From NCBI GenBank assembly GCA_934436435.1, contig CAKSAN010000009.1, forward strand, positions 95,066-159,065: a stretch of 64,000 nt of DNA, in the 5' to 3' direction. The notes beneath the pieces are model-generated. The model did not search any database and was not told the origin of the DNA. It saw only the letters and a list, made by a program, of their open reading frames with translations. Made by a program: the position numbers and the translations under genes. Each line of letters starts with the position of its first letter. The first letter of the stretch is position 1. The stretch is from an uncultured Acetatifactor sp. Its GTDB lineage: Bacteria > Bacillota > Clostridia > Lachnospirales > Lachnospiraceae. Positions 7,960 to 16,612 of the stretch are shown one piece after another.

Positions 7960-9348
7960 TTATTCCGTTATTTCCCAATGTCCGCTGTACCCTCTTCCAA
8001 TATACTGAATATTACCCTTTTCTTTAATATGACGTTTTATAGTCCTGGCACTTACTCCTAGTGCAATCGCAATTTCGCCTGTGCTTATTTTATTATTTTT
8101 TCTTATCAAATCAACAATCTGATTATCTATATTGTCTTGGGTGACACCTTGGGTGACATCTTGAGTGACATCTTGGGTGACATTCTCCGAAATTGAATAA
8201 TTCAGATTCGGCATTACAACAGTAAACTGATATCGGTCTGATCTGAAAGATGGCTTCTTACTTTCGTCATAATTCTTTTGAAATTCATATCCACTAAGAA
8301 TTTTTCCGAAGCCACTTCCTTTTCTCTCCATATATCCAAGTCTGTTAAATACATCTGCAAGGACAGGATTCCTACGTGTAGAAGGAACCGTAAGTGGGTC
8401 TCTATCTTGAATTACAGACCCATCTGGCATTCCTCCCGGTGAATAAATCTCCATTCTATCATCATAAATATCTATATGCACTTCACTTCCGTTCACAAGG
8501 TAATCTCTATGTGCTATGGCATTGACCAATGCCTCATGATAACTCCGTTCTACATATTCCGGCATTTCCTCTCTGGAATTCGCCGTCTTTCTCCACATCA
8601 TTTTGGCATTACGTTTGATAAATGCCTCTCCATTATCGATTAAAGAAATAACGCTTCCCTCATATTCTGCATCATCCAATGCATCAATCATTCCTCCGCT
8701 TTTATTTAATCCATTCCATCTTGTGCAGAAAAGCCGTGACCATCGAACAGGGCTCTCATCAGCAATCAATGCACCCGCATTTGTTAAATATCCTTTATCA
8801 GTTGCAAGCCCGAATGATACAAGATCTTTATCCTCAAAACTGTTACCTGTCCACTTCTTATACCTTTCCCTTAATTTCGAAAATGCATAATCTTCGACTC
8901 TATAGGTCGATACCTGAGAATCATAAGACGTGTTTCTTCCGCGAAGAACAAGTCTCTTCAATTCTGTAGCGGTTGCTTTGACGCTTTCATTTCCCATACG
9001 CACATAGGCTTCCAGCACGCCGTCCCCGGAATAATAGTACGGTGTCTCATCTCCTTTAAAAACATCCAGTATTACAAGAACTTTTTCATCTTCCTTATGA
9101 AATCTCAATTTAAATTCCGGAATAGGATCTAATCTGCTTTTTATAGTCTCACTGATTTTTTCTGCATCACCATCTGGATCTTCTAATCCTAATATTTCTC
9201 CGTTATCAGAAATTCCAAAAATCAATGTTCCTCCTAAAGTATTTGCAAATGCGCTTACACTTTTGCACCAGCTCTTCGGCTTTTTTACTTCAAGAAGCTG
9301 TTTCTTATCATATTCTGTAGCCTCTCCAATTAAATCTTTTATTTCCAT
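7960..9348 (-). CDS. AlbA_2 (Schlafen-like) domain protein with GHKL-type ATP-binding and winged-helix domains
   Basis: A 462-residue protein of the common bacterial 'ATP-binding / putative DNA-binding' family. The N-terminal AlbA_2 domain (about residues 1-120) has VSAFANTLGGTLIFGISDNGEILGL-type signatures. The middle part HEALVNAIAHRDYL with IYSPGGMPDG matches the HATPase_c_4 domain. The end carries a DNA-binding winged helix (STGEIAIALGVSARTIKRHIK). A low-complexity linker repeats VTQD four times. The ATG at 9348 is preferred to one 6 codons upstream. Such proteins are frequent in defence and accessory islands; here the neighbour is a restriction-gene remnant. Confidence 0.85.
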   Translation of the reverse strand: MEIKDLIGEATEYDKKQLLEVKKPKSWCKSVSAFANTLGGTLIFGISDNGEILGLEDPDGDAEKISETIKSRLDPIPEFKLRFHKEDEKVLVILDVFKGDETPYYYSGDGVLEAYVRMGNESVKATATELKRLVLRGRNTSYDSQVSTYRVEDYAFSKLRERYKKWTGNSFEDKDLVSFGLATDKGYLTNAGALIADESPVRWSRLFCTRWNGLNKSGGMIDALDDAEYEGSVISLIDNGEAFIKRNAKMMWRKTANSREEMPEYVERSYHEALVNAIAHRDYLVNGSEVHIDIYDDRMEIYSPGGMPDGSVIQDRDPLTVPSTRRNPVLADVFNRLGYMERKGSGFGKILSGYEFQKNYDESKKPSFRSDRYQFTVVMPNLNYSISENVTQDVTQDVTQGVTQDNIDNQIVDLIRKNNKISTGEIAIALGVSARTIKRHIKEKGNIQYIGRGYSGHWEITE

Positions 9349-9412
9349 ATACACCAACTTTCTCATCTTTTCATTATGCCAACAGCAGCATTTGCAGAAA
9401 AAGTAAATATAA

Positions 9413-9883
9413 TTATGCTGTTTCCTCCGAATTACGTTTTATCTGTGCAATAACTTCCATAATTTGTTTTGCCATCCCCATGTCGTCCTTAAAAATCGAT
9501 GTAATACTTCCTACCGATTTGAAAGGTTCTTCCATAAGTGCTTTATTATTATCAATATTACCATTAGCGACAATATAATCAACTATCAGGTTGACAAAAC
9601 GCATCTGATTAAGATTTAGTCGTTCCTCAGTAAGGAATTCACTGAATGCCTCATTCACAGCCTCCCTGTCTACTCCGACAATCTTGCGAACCAATCGACC
9701 TATCGGAGTATCCCCGTATTCCTTAATGTAGTCATCTTTTGTTCCCAGCTCCGTCCATAAAATGCGTTCCAATTCTTTCAAATCAGATTCCGAAAGTTTT
9801 TTATTATTTCTCAACTTATATACGGAAAGCTTATCACTATGCTCTTTTAGGTAAAATTCGACTTTCTTCCGATAATTCGTCAA
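9413..9883 (-). pseudogene. C-terminal remnant of a type I restriction enzyme R subunit (HsdR)
   Basis: The 156 residues match only the C-terminal domain of HsdR-type restriction subunits (LRNNKKLSESDLKELERILW, GRLVRKIVGVDREAVNEAFSEFL, MRFVNLIVDYIVANG, DPFKSVGSI-like EEPFKSVGSI). The helicase and nuclease parts that should precede it, about 800 residues, are absent; sequence upstream of 9883 is short AT-rich spacer without coding similarity. No hsdM or hsdS lies nearby. I read it as a deletion remnant, although the fragment remains an open frame. Confidence 0.8.
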
Positions 9884-9965
9884 ATCAGTGCCGCTATATA
9901 ATGGTTACATTTATGTTTCAATTATAAACTAGCCACCTAAGAAATTCCATAAATATTTCCGTTTC

Positions 9966-10172
9966 TTACTTTGAGCAGAACACCCACCCCCAGAAAATGA
10001 TGAAACCAAGAGGCGGAAATATCAGAGATACCAGAATTGCCAGGATAACGCAGATTGCTGCAATAATACCGGAGCAATCCGAGCTGTGTCCATAATTTCT
10101 GCTGTCACAGTTACAATAAGAACCTTCACAATGGCTGTCATGATGAGCATTAAAATCATATCCGTTATTCAT
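9966..10172 (-). CDS. Small protein with a His/Cys/Asp-rich head and one membrane segment
   Basis: A 68-residue protein starting at the ATG at 10172, behind GAAAGGA at 8 nt; an upstream ATG at 10202 has no site. The first 35 residues are polar and rich in Ser, His and Cys (SHCEGSYCNCDSRNYGHSSDC). The rest is a hydrophobic helix-turn (IIAAICVILAILVSLIFPPLGFIIFW). The family is unrecognised; a membrane association is likely. Confidence 0.6.
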   Translation of the reverse strand: MNNGYDFNAHHDSHCEGSYCNCDSRNYGHSSDCSGIIAAICVILAILVSLIFPPLGFIIFWGWVFCSK

Positions 10173-10216
10173 AAATTCCATCCTTTCATAAAACTGATGC
10201 ATTTTTTGTTAATATA

Positions 10217-10267
10217 AAAATAGCGCAGCTGTTGTCCCATAAACCAGACTCATAGATGCGCTATTTT
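10217..10267. terminator. Bidirectional hairpin terminator
   Basis: AAAATAGCGCA (10217-10227) is perfectly inverted as TGCGCTATTTT (10257-10267). A/T runs on both sides suit termination in either direction between two small minus-strand genes. Confidence 0.65.
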
Positions 10268-10336
10268 CTCTCTTAATTACATTTTTTTCAGCTTTTTATA
10301 CTTGTCCTTGTAAACTTGCATTCAGTCTTTTCATCT

Positions 10337-10558
10337 TTATCCCGGCAGGATCACCCTGAACCCCGTCTTGATAATTCCTATCCCCACCGGTATCAGAAGG
10401 ATCGTGCAGCAGAAGATCACTCCTACGCCTGTCAGGATGAGACCGATTGGCAACAGGATCAGCAGCCACACGCAAGCTTTTAAGATTGCTCCGGTGATCT
10501 TATATGCTATTCCGAACAAAACCGTTAATATCAACAGACAAAGCAGAAATGAAATCAT
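10337..10558 (-). CDS. Small hydrophobic membrane protein
   Basis: A 73-residue, almost wholly hydrophobic protein with two to three membrane segments (MISFLLCLLILTVLFGIAY; CVWLLILLPIGLILTGVG; FCCTILLIPVGIGII). The start at 10558 is preferred because AGAGGAAC precedes it; the longer frame has no site. The family is not recognised. It sits in the decayed island downstream of the tRNA genes. Confidence 0.6.
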   Translation of the reverse strand: MISFLLCLLILTVLFGIAYKITGAILKACVWLLILLPIGLILTGVGVIFCCTILLIPVGIGIIKTGFRVILPG

Positions 10559-10699
10559 ATCCGTTCCTCTCTTTCCATGCTTATTTATAATGTATTCCGT
10601 CACAACATAAAATTTTATTTCCCGTTTCTATTTTCTATGTAGTCATTATATATTGGGGATACATTCTTTTCAGTAATAAAAACAGCACGATAAGACCTT

Positions 10700-11239
10700 T
10701 TATCGGAACAATACTCCTTCTTTCACCGCCCGTATCAGCTTACTCTCGTCAATAGGCTTTGACAGGTGCAGGTTCATGCCGGAGATACGGCTGTTAATGA
10801 TATCCTCTGCCAAAGCATTGGCGCTCATGGCAATGATAGGGACATTGCCGGCATCCGTTCTCTTCTGGGAGCGGATCCTGCTCTCTTTTCTTCGTGTTGC
10901 TGATACTGCGGATCACGCAGAGCACATGGACAGGATACCGTTCTCGTCTCTTTTTTCATAGATAAAACAAAGTCTGTGCCAGTTACCGTCCTTTATCCGG
11001 TATTCCAGAACGATAATCTCCTCATATGTGCCTGACCGGAGCAATCATCGCATGGTAGACTTCTCCCGGTGCCAGTTCCATCTCACAGGGCTTGTTCTCA
11101 TAGGCTGCCCTGTAATATGCCCGGTTACAATAGCGATAGATCCCGTCGGCCGTCCGTCTGCATTCAGTAGCATTTCCACCACGCAATACGCCACAGGACT
11201 ATCACCATAAATATTCAAAGTGAAAGATTTGTTATACAA
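10700..11239 (-). pseudogene. Decayed PAS / response-receiver signalling gene
   Basis: Several frames must be joined to read this gene. The 5' part gives PAS-like sequence (GDSPVAYCVVEMLLNADGRP, then in another frame NRAYYRAAYENKPCEMELAP, then EEIIVLEYRIKDGNWHRLC and EKRDENGILSM). The 3' part reads PIIAMSANALAEDIINSRI and MNLHLSKPIDESKLIRA, typical of the last third of a receiver domain, ending at a stop at 10700-10702. The kinase or GGDEF region expected between them is missing. It is a frameshifted, internally deleted hybrid sensor or diguanylate cyclase-type gene. Confidence 0.78.
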
Positions 11240-11287
11240 AGGCTTCCTGTTTTCCTTCTTTACATTATTTCATTTTTATAAAATCAC

Positions 11288-11326
11288 AAAACCGCCTGTA
11301 AAAAGCACACTTCAACAGACGGTTTT
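11288..11326 (-). terminator. Terminator downstream of argS
   Basis: AAAACCGCCTGT and ACAGACGGTTTT form a stem with one mismatch, 18 bp after the argS stop on the minus strand, followed by a T-rich tail. Confidence 0.75.
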
Positions 11327-11343
11327 CGTTTACGATATTACAA

Positions 11344-13110
11344 TCACATCTTCTCCGGAGCTTCAAATCCCAGCATATCAATGCAGGTCTCCAGAATATC
11401 TCTGGTCAGCACCAGAAGCGCTACCAGTCCCTGTCTGCGCTCCTCATTTTCTTCTCCCAGAATCTTGGTCTCATGGTAGAAATGATTGAACGCATTGGCC
11501 AGGTCGTAGATATACGCGCATACCTTGTGGGGAGCCAGCTCCTCTCCCGCGGTAGCAATCATGGTATTGAACTGTGCCAGTTCCATAGCCAGCTCTTTTT
11601 CGGAAGCATTGCCGGGCTGCTGCAATTTCACATTTGCCAGATCTCCACCCTGCTCCTTGTATTTGTTCAGAATGGACTTGATACGCACAATGGTATACAG
11701 GATATAAGGGCCGGTATCTCCTTCAAAGGAGGTAAAGCGGTCGATGTCGAAAATATAGTCCTTGGATGCCTGATTGGACAGATCGCCGTATTTTAAAGCA
11801 GAGATAGCTACCACGTCCGCTACCTTTCTTGCCTCGGCATCGTCCATGTCACGGCCTTCCTTGATCTTCTTATACATCTCATCCTGCGTATCTTTGATCA
11901 GATTTTCCAGACGCATAACGCCGCCCTGTCTGGTCTTGAAGGGCTTGCCGTCCTTGCCGTTCATGGTACCGAAGCCCAAGAACTTCAGCTCTGTCTCCGG
12001 CTCCACCAGCTTCGTCTTGCGGGCGCAGCGGAATACCTGTTCAAAATACAGCTCCTGACGCTTATCCACCACATAGATCAATTCGTCGGGATGATACAGC
12101 TTCATACGCTCCATGATGGTAGCCAGATCTGTGGTATTGTACAGGGAGGCTCCGTCGGATTTTAAGATCATGCAGGGAGGGATCTCCTTGGTGTCGGTCT
12201 CTTCCTTGACATCCACCACCAGTGCGCCCTCACTTAAATGCGCATAACCGTTGTCCTTCATATAGGCAACCATTTCCGGGATAATGTCATGGACATCGCT
12301 CTCACCCTTCCACAAATCGAAGGTTACATTTAATTTTCCGTAATTCTTCTTCAGGTCGTTGACGGAAACATTCAGAATATGCTTCCACAGGGCACGGTAT
12401 CCTCTCACACCGCTCTGCAATTTGAAGGTTGCTTCCATGGCCTTTGCCTTGTACTCCGGATCCTCCTTGGACTTAGCGCTGGCTGCGGGATAGATCTCCT
12501 CCAGCTCGCTGATGGTAAAGGGAGCCTCTTCGGGATATTCTCCGGTGTAATTTTCATCAAAATATACCAGATCCGGCTGTCTCTCCTGTAAACCGGTGAT
12601 CACCAGACCCATCTGTAATCCCCAGTCACCCAGATGCACGTCGCCGATGACCTCATGTCCCAGATAACGGCTGATGCGCTTGATGCTCTCTCCGATAACT
12701 GCGGAACGCAAATGTCCCACATGCAAAGGCTTTGCCACGTTGGGTCCGCCGTAGTCGATGATGATCTTCTTGGGATGTTCCGGCTTCTCCAGACCGAATT
12801 TTTCATTTGCTTCCATGCCCTGTAAATAGGTGAGCAAAAATGCCTCGCTGACTTTCAGGTTCAGAAATCCGGGGGCTACTGCCACCACTTCGGAAAATAC
12901 CTTGCTGTCTGTTAACTTGCCTGCCACATCGTTTGCGATCATAATGGGGGCTTTCTTGTAAAGCTTTGCTCCCGCCATGGCACCGTTACACTGATATTCA
13001 CACAGGTCGGGACGGTTGGAAAGCATTACTTTTCCCAGATTTCCGTCATAGCCTGCTGCGGTAAATGCCTGCTGCATTTCCTCTGTCAGCATCTCTAAAA
13101 ATTTCTTCAT
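11344..13110 (-). CDS. argS: Arginyl-tRNA synthetase
   Basis: Class I aminoacyl-tRNA synthetase charging tRNA-Arg; 588 residues, full length. The N-terminal Add-1 domain is followed by the HIGH box as HVGH in NVAKPLHVGHLRS (about residues 130-142). The KMSKS loop is the modified form KTRQGG typical of one ArgS branch. The C-terminal DALR anticodon-binding domain is present (FDIDRFTSFEGDTGPYI ... LANAFNHFYHET). It is a single gene with its own terminator. The start is the ATG at 13110. Confidence 0.97.
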   Translation of the reverse strand: MKKFLEMLTEEMQQAFTAAGYDGNLGKVMLSNRPDLCEYQCNGAMAGAKLYKKAPIMIANDVAGKLTDSKVFSEVVAVAPGFLNLKVSEAFLLTYLQGMEANEKFGLEKPEHPKKIIIDYGGPNVAKPLHVGHLRSAVIGESIKRISRYLGHEVIGDVHLGDWGLQMGLVITGLQERQPDLVYFDENYTGEYPEEAPFTISELEEIYPAASAKSKEDPEYKAKAMEATFKLQSGVRGYRALWKHILNVSVNDLKKNYGKLNVTFDLWKGESDVHDIIPEMVAYMKDNGYAHLSEGALVVDVKEETDTKEIPPCMILKSDGASLYNTTDLATIMERMKLYHPDELIYVVDKRQELYFEQVFRCARKTKLVEPETELKFLGFGTMNGKDGKPFKTRQGGVMRLENLIKDTQDEMYKKIKEGRDMDDAEARKVADVVAISALKYGDLSNQASKDYIFDIDRFTSFEGDTGPYILYTIVRIKSILNKYKEQGGDLANVKLQQPGNASEKELAMELAQFNTMIATAGEELAPHKVCAYIYDLANAFNHFYHETKILGEENEERRQGLVALLVLTRDILETCIDMLGFEAPEKM

Positions 13111-13226
13111 GAAAAATAACTCCTATCTGTATCTGATACTCTATCCATACGCAATTGCGGTTATGCTCCTGCGTTGTTTTCACTGTTCTTACTATAGCTT
13201 AAAATCCATGGAATCGCAACCAGTAA

Positions 13227-13889
13227 TTATGCATTCTCCGTCTGCGCTTCCCGCTCTGCTTTGGAAAAGGCACAGCCACAGTAATTCTGGCGGTACAACT
13301 CATACTCAGCGGACAATTCGATGGATCTCTTATATCCGTTCTTTTTCTTGAAATCCGAGGGCAGCCAGGGAATCGCATATTCCCCGGATACTGCCTGTCC
13401 GATCTCGTTGATCTTCGCCGCATTTTTCAGGGGGCTGATAGTCAGGGTCGTGGCAAAATAATCATAGCCCCCAGCCAACGCCAGTTCCGCCGTCTTGCGC
13501 AGCCGCAGATCGAAGCAGCGGAAGCACCTCTCTCCCCCTTCGGGGCAGTTCTCGTACCCCTTCGCCATCTCGTAAAAACGCTCCGGTTCATAATCCCCCT
13601 CCACAATGTCGATGGGCCAGCCCTTTTCCTCTTTATTATAAGCCGCGATTAAACGTTTCTGTTCCGCCACGCGCTTGTGGTATTCCTCCGAAAAAGAAAT
13701 GTTGGGATTATAATAAAATACGGTGATCAAAAAATAACGGCACAGATATTCCAGACAATAACTGCTGCACGGTGCACAGCAGCTATGCAGAAACAGGCGG
13801 GGCGGCCGGTAATCCGGCGCTGCCTCGCCCTTCTCCTGTAAGGTATTTAAAATTTTCTCTAATTCTTTCTGATAATTTACCTGATTCAT
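13227..13889 (-). CDS. queH: Epoxyqueuosine reductase QueH
   Basis: Reduces epoxyqueuosine to queuosine in tRNA; the non-orthologous alternative to QueG, formerly DUF208. Signatures are the N-terminal LHSCCAPCSSY (CC..C cluster), YYNPNI, EGDYEPERFY, GGERCFRCFDLRL, YDYFATTLTISPLKN and the C-terminal YRQNYCGCAFS. These cysteines bind a [4Fe-4S] cluster and a second metal site. The start at 13889 is preferred (AAAGAG upstream) over one 13 codons earlier, giving 220 residues. Confidence 0.94.
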   Translation of the reverse strand: MNQVNYQKELEKILNTLQEKGEAAPDYRPPRLFLHSCCAPCSSYCLEYLCRYFLITVFYYNPNISFSEEYHKRVAEQKRLIAAYNKEEKGWPIDIVEGDYEPERFYEMAKGYENCPEGGERCFRCFDLRLRKTAELALAGGYDYFATTLTISPLKNAAKINEIGQAVSGEYAIPWLPSDFKKKNGYKRSIELSAEYELYRQNYCGCAFSKAEREAQTENA

Positions 13890-13993
13890 ACGGTTCTCTT
13901 TCCGGCAATGGTTAAATCCACTGCTCATTGCCTGCGCTCATTATAACACACCCTGCCGGATATACCGCAATATTTTTTCCGGAAAGTCCTCCG

Positions 13994-15325
13994 CTACGCC
14001 AGACTGATCATCCACTTCTTTTTCCGGAAAATAACAAGCGAAACCACAAGCCTTAAAATCTCCTCCGAAGTAAACAGCGCATACACCCCGACAATGCCCC
14101 ACTGCAAGAGGTAGGCCCCCGCAAAGCACAGGGGAATCCCCATGCCCCAGGTTCCCACAATGTCGATCAGCATCACGGTTCTGGTATCACCGCCGCTTTT
14201 GAGGATTCCGCCGCCCAGTATCATGTTCTCGATCTTCACCGGTGCATAGAGGGCGAAGACCACCAGAAGCGACTGCCCCAGTCCCTTTACTGCCGCATCC
14301 ACCCGATAGAGACTGACATAGCTGCCGGACAGCAGTACCAGCGCGCCGGACACCACAACGGCCCCCAGAAGACCGACTTTCAGGATCTTCCCGGCCTCTT
14401 CATAAGCAATATCGTATTCCTTTTTCCCCAGTCGCTTGCCAATCAGAACGCCTGCCGCCGCAGACAATCCGCTGAGAGCTCCCACAATCAATCCCTGCAC
14501 CGGACAGGTCAGGGTATAGGCGGCAAGATTCTGCGTCCCCAGATGTCCGTAGACCGCCGATTCTACGTTCTGTCCCAGACTCCACAGAAACTCACTGATC
14601 AGGATGGGGCAGATCATCAGCAGATATTCCTTCCCGTTTAATTTTTCAAAATGCAGGGACAGCTGCATCCGGTCTGCATCTTTGTACAGGCATCTTACGA
14701 AACAGACCGCAAGGATCAACAGATTCAGCAGCTGCGAACCCAGAGTGGCAATTCCGGCTCCCGTGATTCCCAGTGCGGGCACCCCCATTTTCCCGAAAAT
14801 CAGAAGATAATTGCCCACCGTGTTGGCAGCCACCGCACACAGACTCGCCACCAACGTTGCCGTAGCGTGTTCCCTGCACCGCAGCCACACCGACAGGACC
14901 GTGCTGATCCCCATAGGCAGAAAAGTACCTGCGATACATTGAAGATATCCGCATCCGGTCCCCAGGATTGCTGCATCTCTCGTGTACAACCCCAGGATCC
15001 ATCCCGGTGCTCCCAGAGATGCTGTGGCAAACAGAACTGCAATGATACCGCACAGTACCATGCTGACCGTAAAACTACTCCAGGCCTCCCGCCTGTTCTC
15101 CGCGCCCAGAAACTGGGCAATCAATATCCCCGCTACGCTACCCACCGCACTGACCAGAACGGAGACCAGCATGGAATAATTTCCGCAGATTCCCACGGCT
15201 GCAATACTCGTCTCTCCCAACTGTCCAATCATCAGCTGATCCACAATGGAAAAGGAAGCCTGCAACATACTCTGTAAGGTAACGGGAATCGCTATTTTGC
15301 ATAAAGATCTCATAAATTGTGACAT
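13994..15325 (-). CDS. MATE family efflux transporter
   Basis: A 443-residue inner-membrane antiporter with about 12 hydrophobic segments in two pseudo-symmetric halves. IVDQLMIGQLGETSIAAVGICGN near the N-terminus and VIGALSGLSAAAGVLIGKRLG-like sequence in the second half are characteristic of MATE exporters, which use Na+ or H+ to expel drugs or metabolites. Its start overlaps the end of the LacI-type regulator by 16 bp, so the two are translationally coupled and the regulator may control it. The substrate is unknown. Confidence 0.92.
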   Translation of the reverse strand: MSQFMRSLCKIAIPVTLQSMLQASFSIVDQLMIGQLGETSIAAVGICGNYSMLVSVLVSAVGSVAGILIAQFLGAENRREAWSSFTVSMVLCGIIAVLFATASLGAPGWILGLYTRDAAILGTGCGYLQCIAGTFLPMGISTVLSVWLRCREHATATLVASLCAVAANTVGNYLLIFGKMGVPALGITGAGIATLGSQLLNLLILAVCFVRCLYKDADRMQLSLHFEKLNGKEYLLMICPILISEFLWSLGQNVESAVYGHLGTQNLAAYTLTCPVQGLIVGALSGLSAAAGVLIGKRLGKKEYDIAYEEAGKILKVGLLGAVVVSGALVLLSGSYVSLYRVDAAVKGLGQSLLVVFALYAPVKIENMILGGGILKSGGDTRTVMLIDIVGTWGMGIPLCFAGAYLLQWGIVGVYALFTSEEILRLVVSLVIFRKKKWMISLA

Positions 15326-16335
15326 GGCATTTCCCTCGTACTTTCTCTGACAATCAGTTCCACCGGCAGAACGATCCGGTTCTCACAGGCAATACGATCC
15401 CGCATGGCTTCGATACAGGCAATGGCTTTTTCCGCCCGCAGTGCAGCCTCCTGATGGATCGTGGTTAACATCGGAATGCTCTCCCTGCTGGCAGCATTAT
15501 CATCGAACCCGATGACCTGAATATCCTCCGGCACTTTCCATCCCTTTTCCTGCACGAAACGCATAAAATCCAGGGCATAGTAATCCGACACCGCAAATAC
15601 CGCTGTGATCCCGGATCGTTTAAGTCCTTCTTCCCGTTCTTCATAAAAGCTTCTCCGCTCCTTCGCAAGCATGGGAATCTTCCATCTGATTACTTCCCCG
15701 GAAGCAAATGCCGCCGCAAAACCGTCCATGCGCTCTTTATCCATGCAGATCTCATTGTCCGCAAGACACAAGGCTTTCGTATGTCCTGATTTCTTATAAT
15801 ATTGCCCTGCCTGGTAACCGCCGTCATAATGGTCGATCACCAGATTCACGATTCCGGGTGTATCCTCCAGATACCCGTCGTAGACCACAAAAGAGATTCT
15901 CGTATGGGCCCGCAGTGTCTCGTAATCCGCACCGCAGAACCCCATCAGGATCAGACCGTCCATATTCCACATGGAAGCAAATGCCGGGATCTCCCGGATG
16001 TCCGCCGTGGTCTTGACCATAAGGAAATAGCCCTTGCGGTTCACCTCTCTGGAAAGTGCGTTCAGGGATGCCATGACAAAACCGTCCTCCAACACTCTTC
16101 CTTCATATTTCTCCCCGTCATTGACTACCACGCCGATGATCCGTGAATTATTCTGTGCCAGCAGGATCCCTGCCATATTGGGAATATATCCTGTCTCTTC
16201 CAGCTTCTGCTCCACTCGCTTTATGGTCGCCTCAGACATTTTATGGGTCTTGCCATGGAGCACATTGGAGACGGTTGCCGTGCTTAATCCCAGTTCTTCC
16301 GCCACATCGGCGATCCGGACCTTATTCTCTGCCAT
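15310..16335 (-). CDS. LacI family transcriptional regulator
   Basis: A 341-residue sugar-responsive repressor type. The HTH is at the N-terminus (VRIADVAEELGLSTATVSNVLHGK) with hinge helix, followed by a periplasmic-binding-like effector domain (RIIGVVVNDGEKYEG, QVIGFDDNAASRESIPMLTTIHQ). The ATG at 16335 is preferred, as the one at 16347 abuts AAAGGA with no spacing. It overlaps the MATE gene downstream and lies next to the GH13 gene, whose upstream region contains a LacI-type palindrome at 18185-18202. Palindromes in its own promoter region suggest autoregulation. Confidence 0.93.
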   Translation of the reverse strand: MAENKVRIADVAEELGLSTATVSNVLHGKTHKMSEATIKRVEQKLEETGYIPNMAGILLAQNNSRIIGVVVNDGEKYEGRVLEDGFVMASLNALSREVNRKGYFLMVKTTADIREIPAFASMWNMDGLILMGFCGADYETLRAHTRISFVVYDGYLEDTPGIVNLVIDHYDGGYQAGQYYKKSGHTKALCLADNEICMDKERMDGFAAAFASGEVIRWKIPMLAKERRSFYEEREEGLKRSGITAVFAVSDYYALDFMRFVQEKGWKVPEDIQVIGFDDNAASRESIPMLTTIHQEAALRAEKAIACIEAMRDRIACENRIVLPVELIVRESTREMPCHNL

Positions 16336-16405
16336 CTTAATCTTCATTCCTTTCAGTAACCTGCAAATCTTTTTGTTTTCCCCTTTCACCTCTACTGTTA
16401 TGGTA

Positions 16406-16445
16406 TTACAGAAGCCTGTAAAAATCAAAGGTTAAGCGCATAACC
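16406..16445 (-). promoter_or_regulatory. Two palindromes upstream of the LacI-type gene
   Basis: TTACAG-AAGC-CTGTAA (16406-16421) is a perfect dyad. GGTTAAGCGCATAACC (16430-16445) is a 14/16 palindrome with a central GC step of the kind bound by LacI-family proteins. Both sit 70-110 bp before the regulator start and are candidate autoregulatory operators. Confidence 0.45.
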
Positions 16446-16503
16446 ACAGCCAAAATTCCATGTGTATTTTTAGTGATTCTGCCGAAAGGGGGCAGCGGTA
16501 ATA

Positions 16504-16542
16504 AAACAGGGCGGAATCCTTTTTGCGGATCCCGCCCTGTTT
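16504..16542 (-). terminator. Strong terminator between GH13 and LacI genes
   Basis: AAACAGGGCGGAATCC (16504-16519) pairs with GGATCCCGCCCTGTTT (16527-16542). It is a long GC-rich stem, on the minus strand 70 bp after the GH13 stop. Confidence 0.8.
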
Positions 16543-16612
16543 CCTATTTCAATTTTTCAATTTTTCATTTTTCCATTTGCTGTTATGACAACTTTTTCTG
16601 CGAAATTACAGA

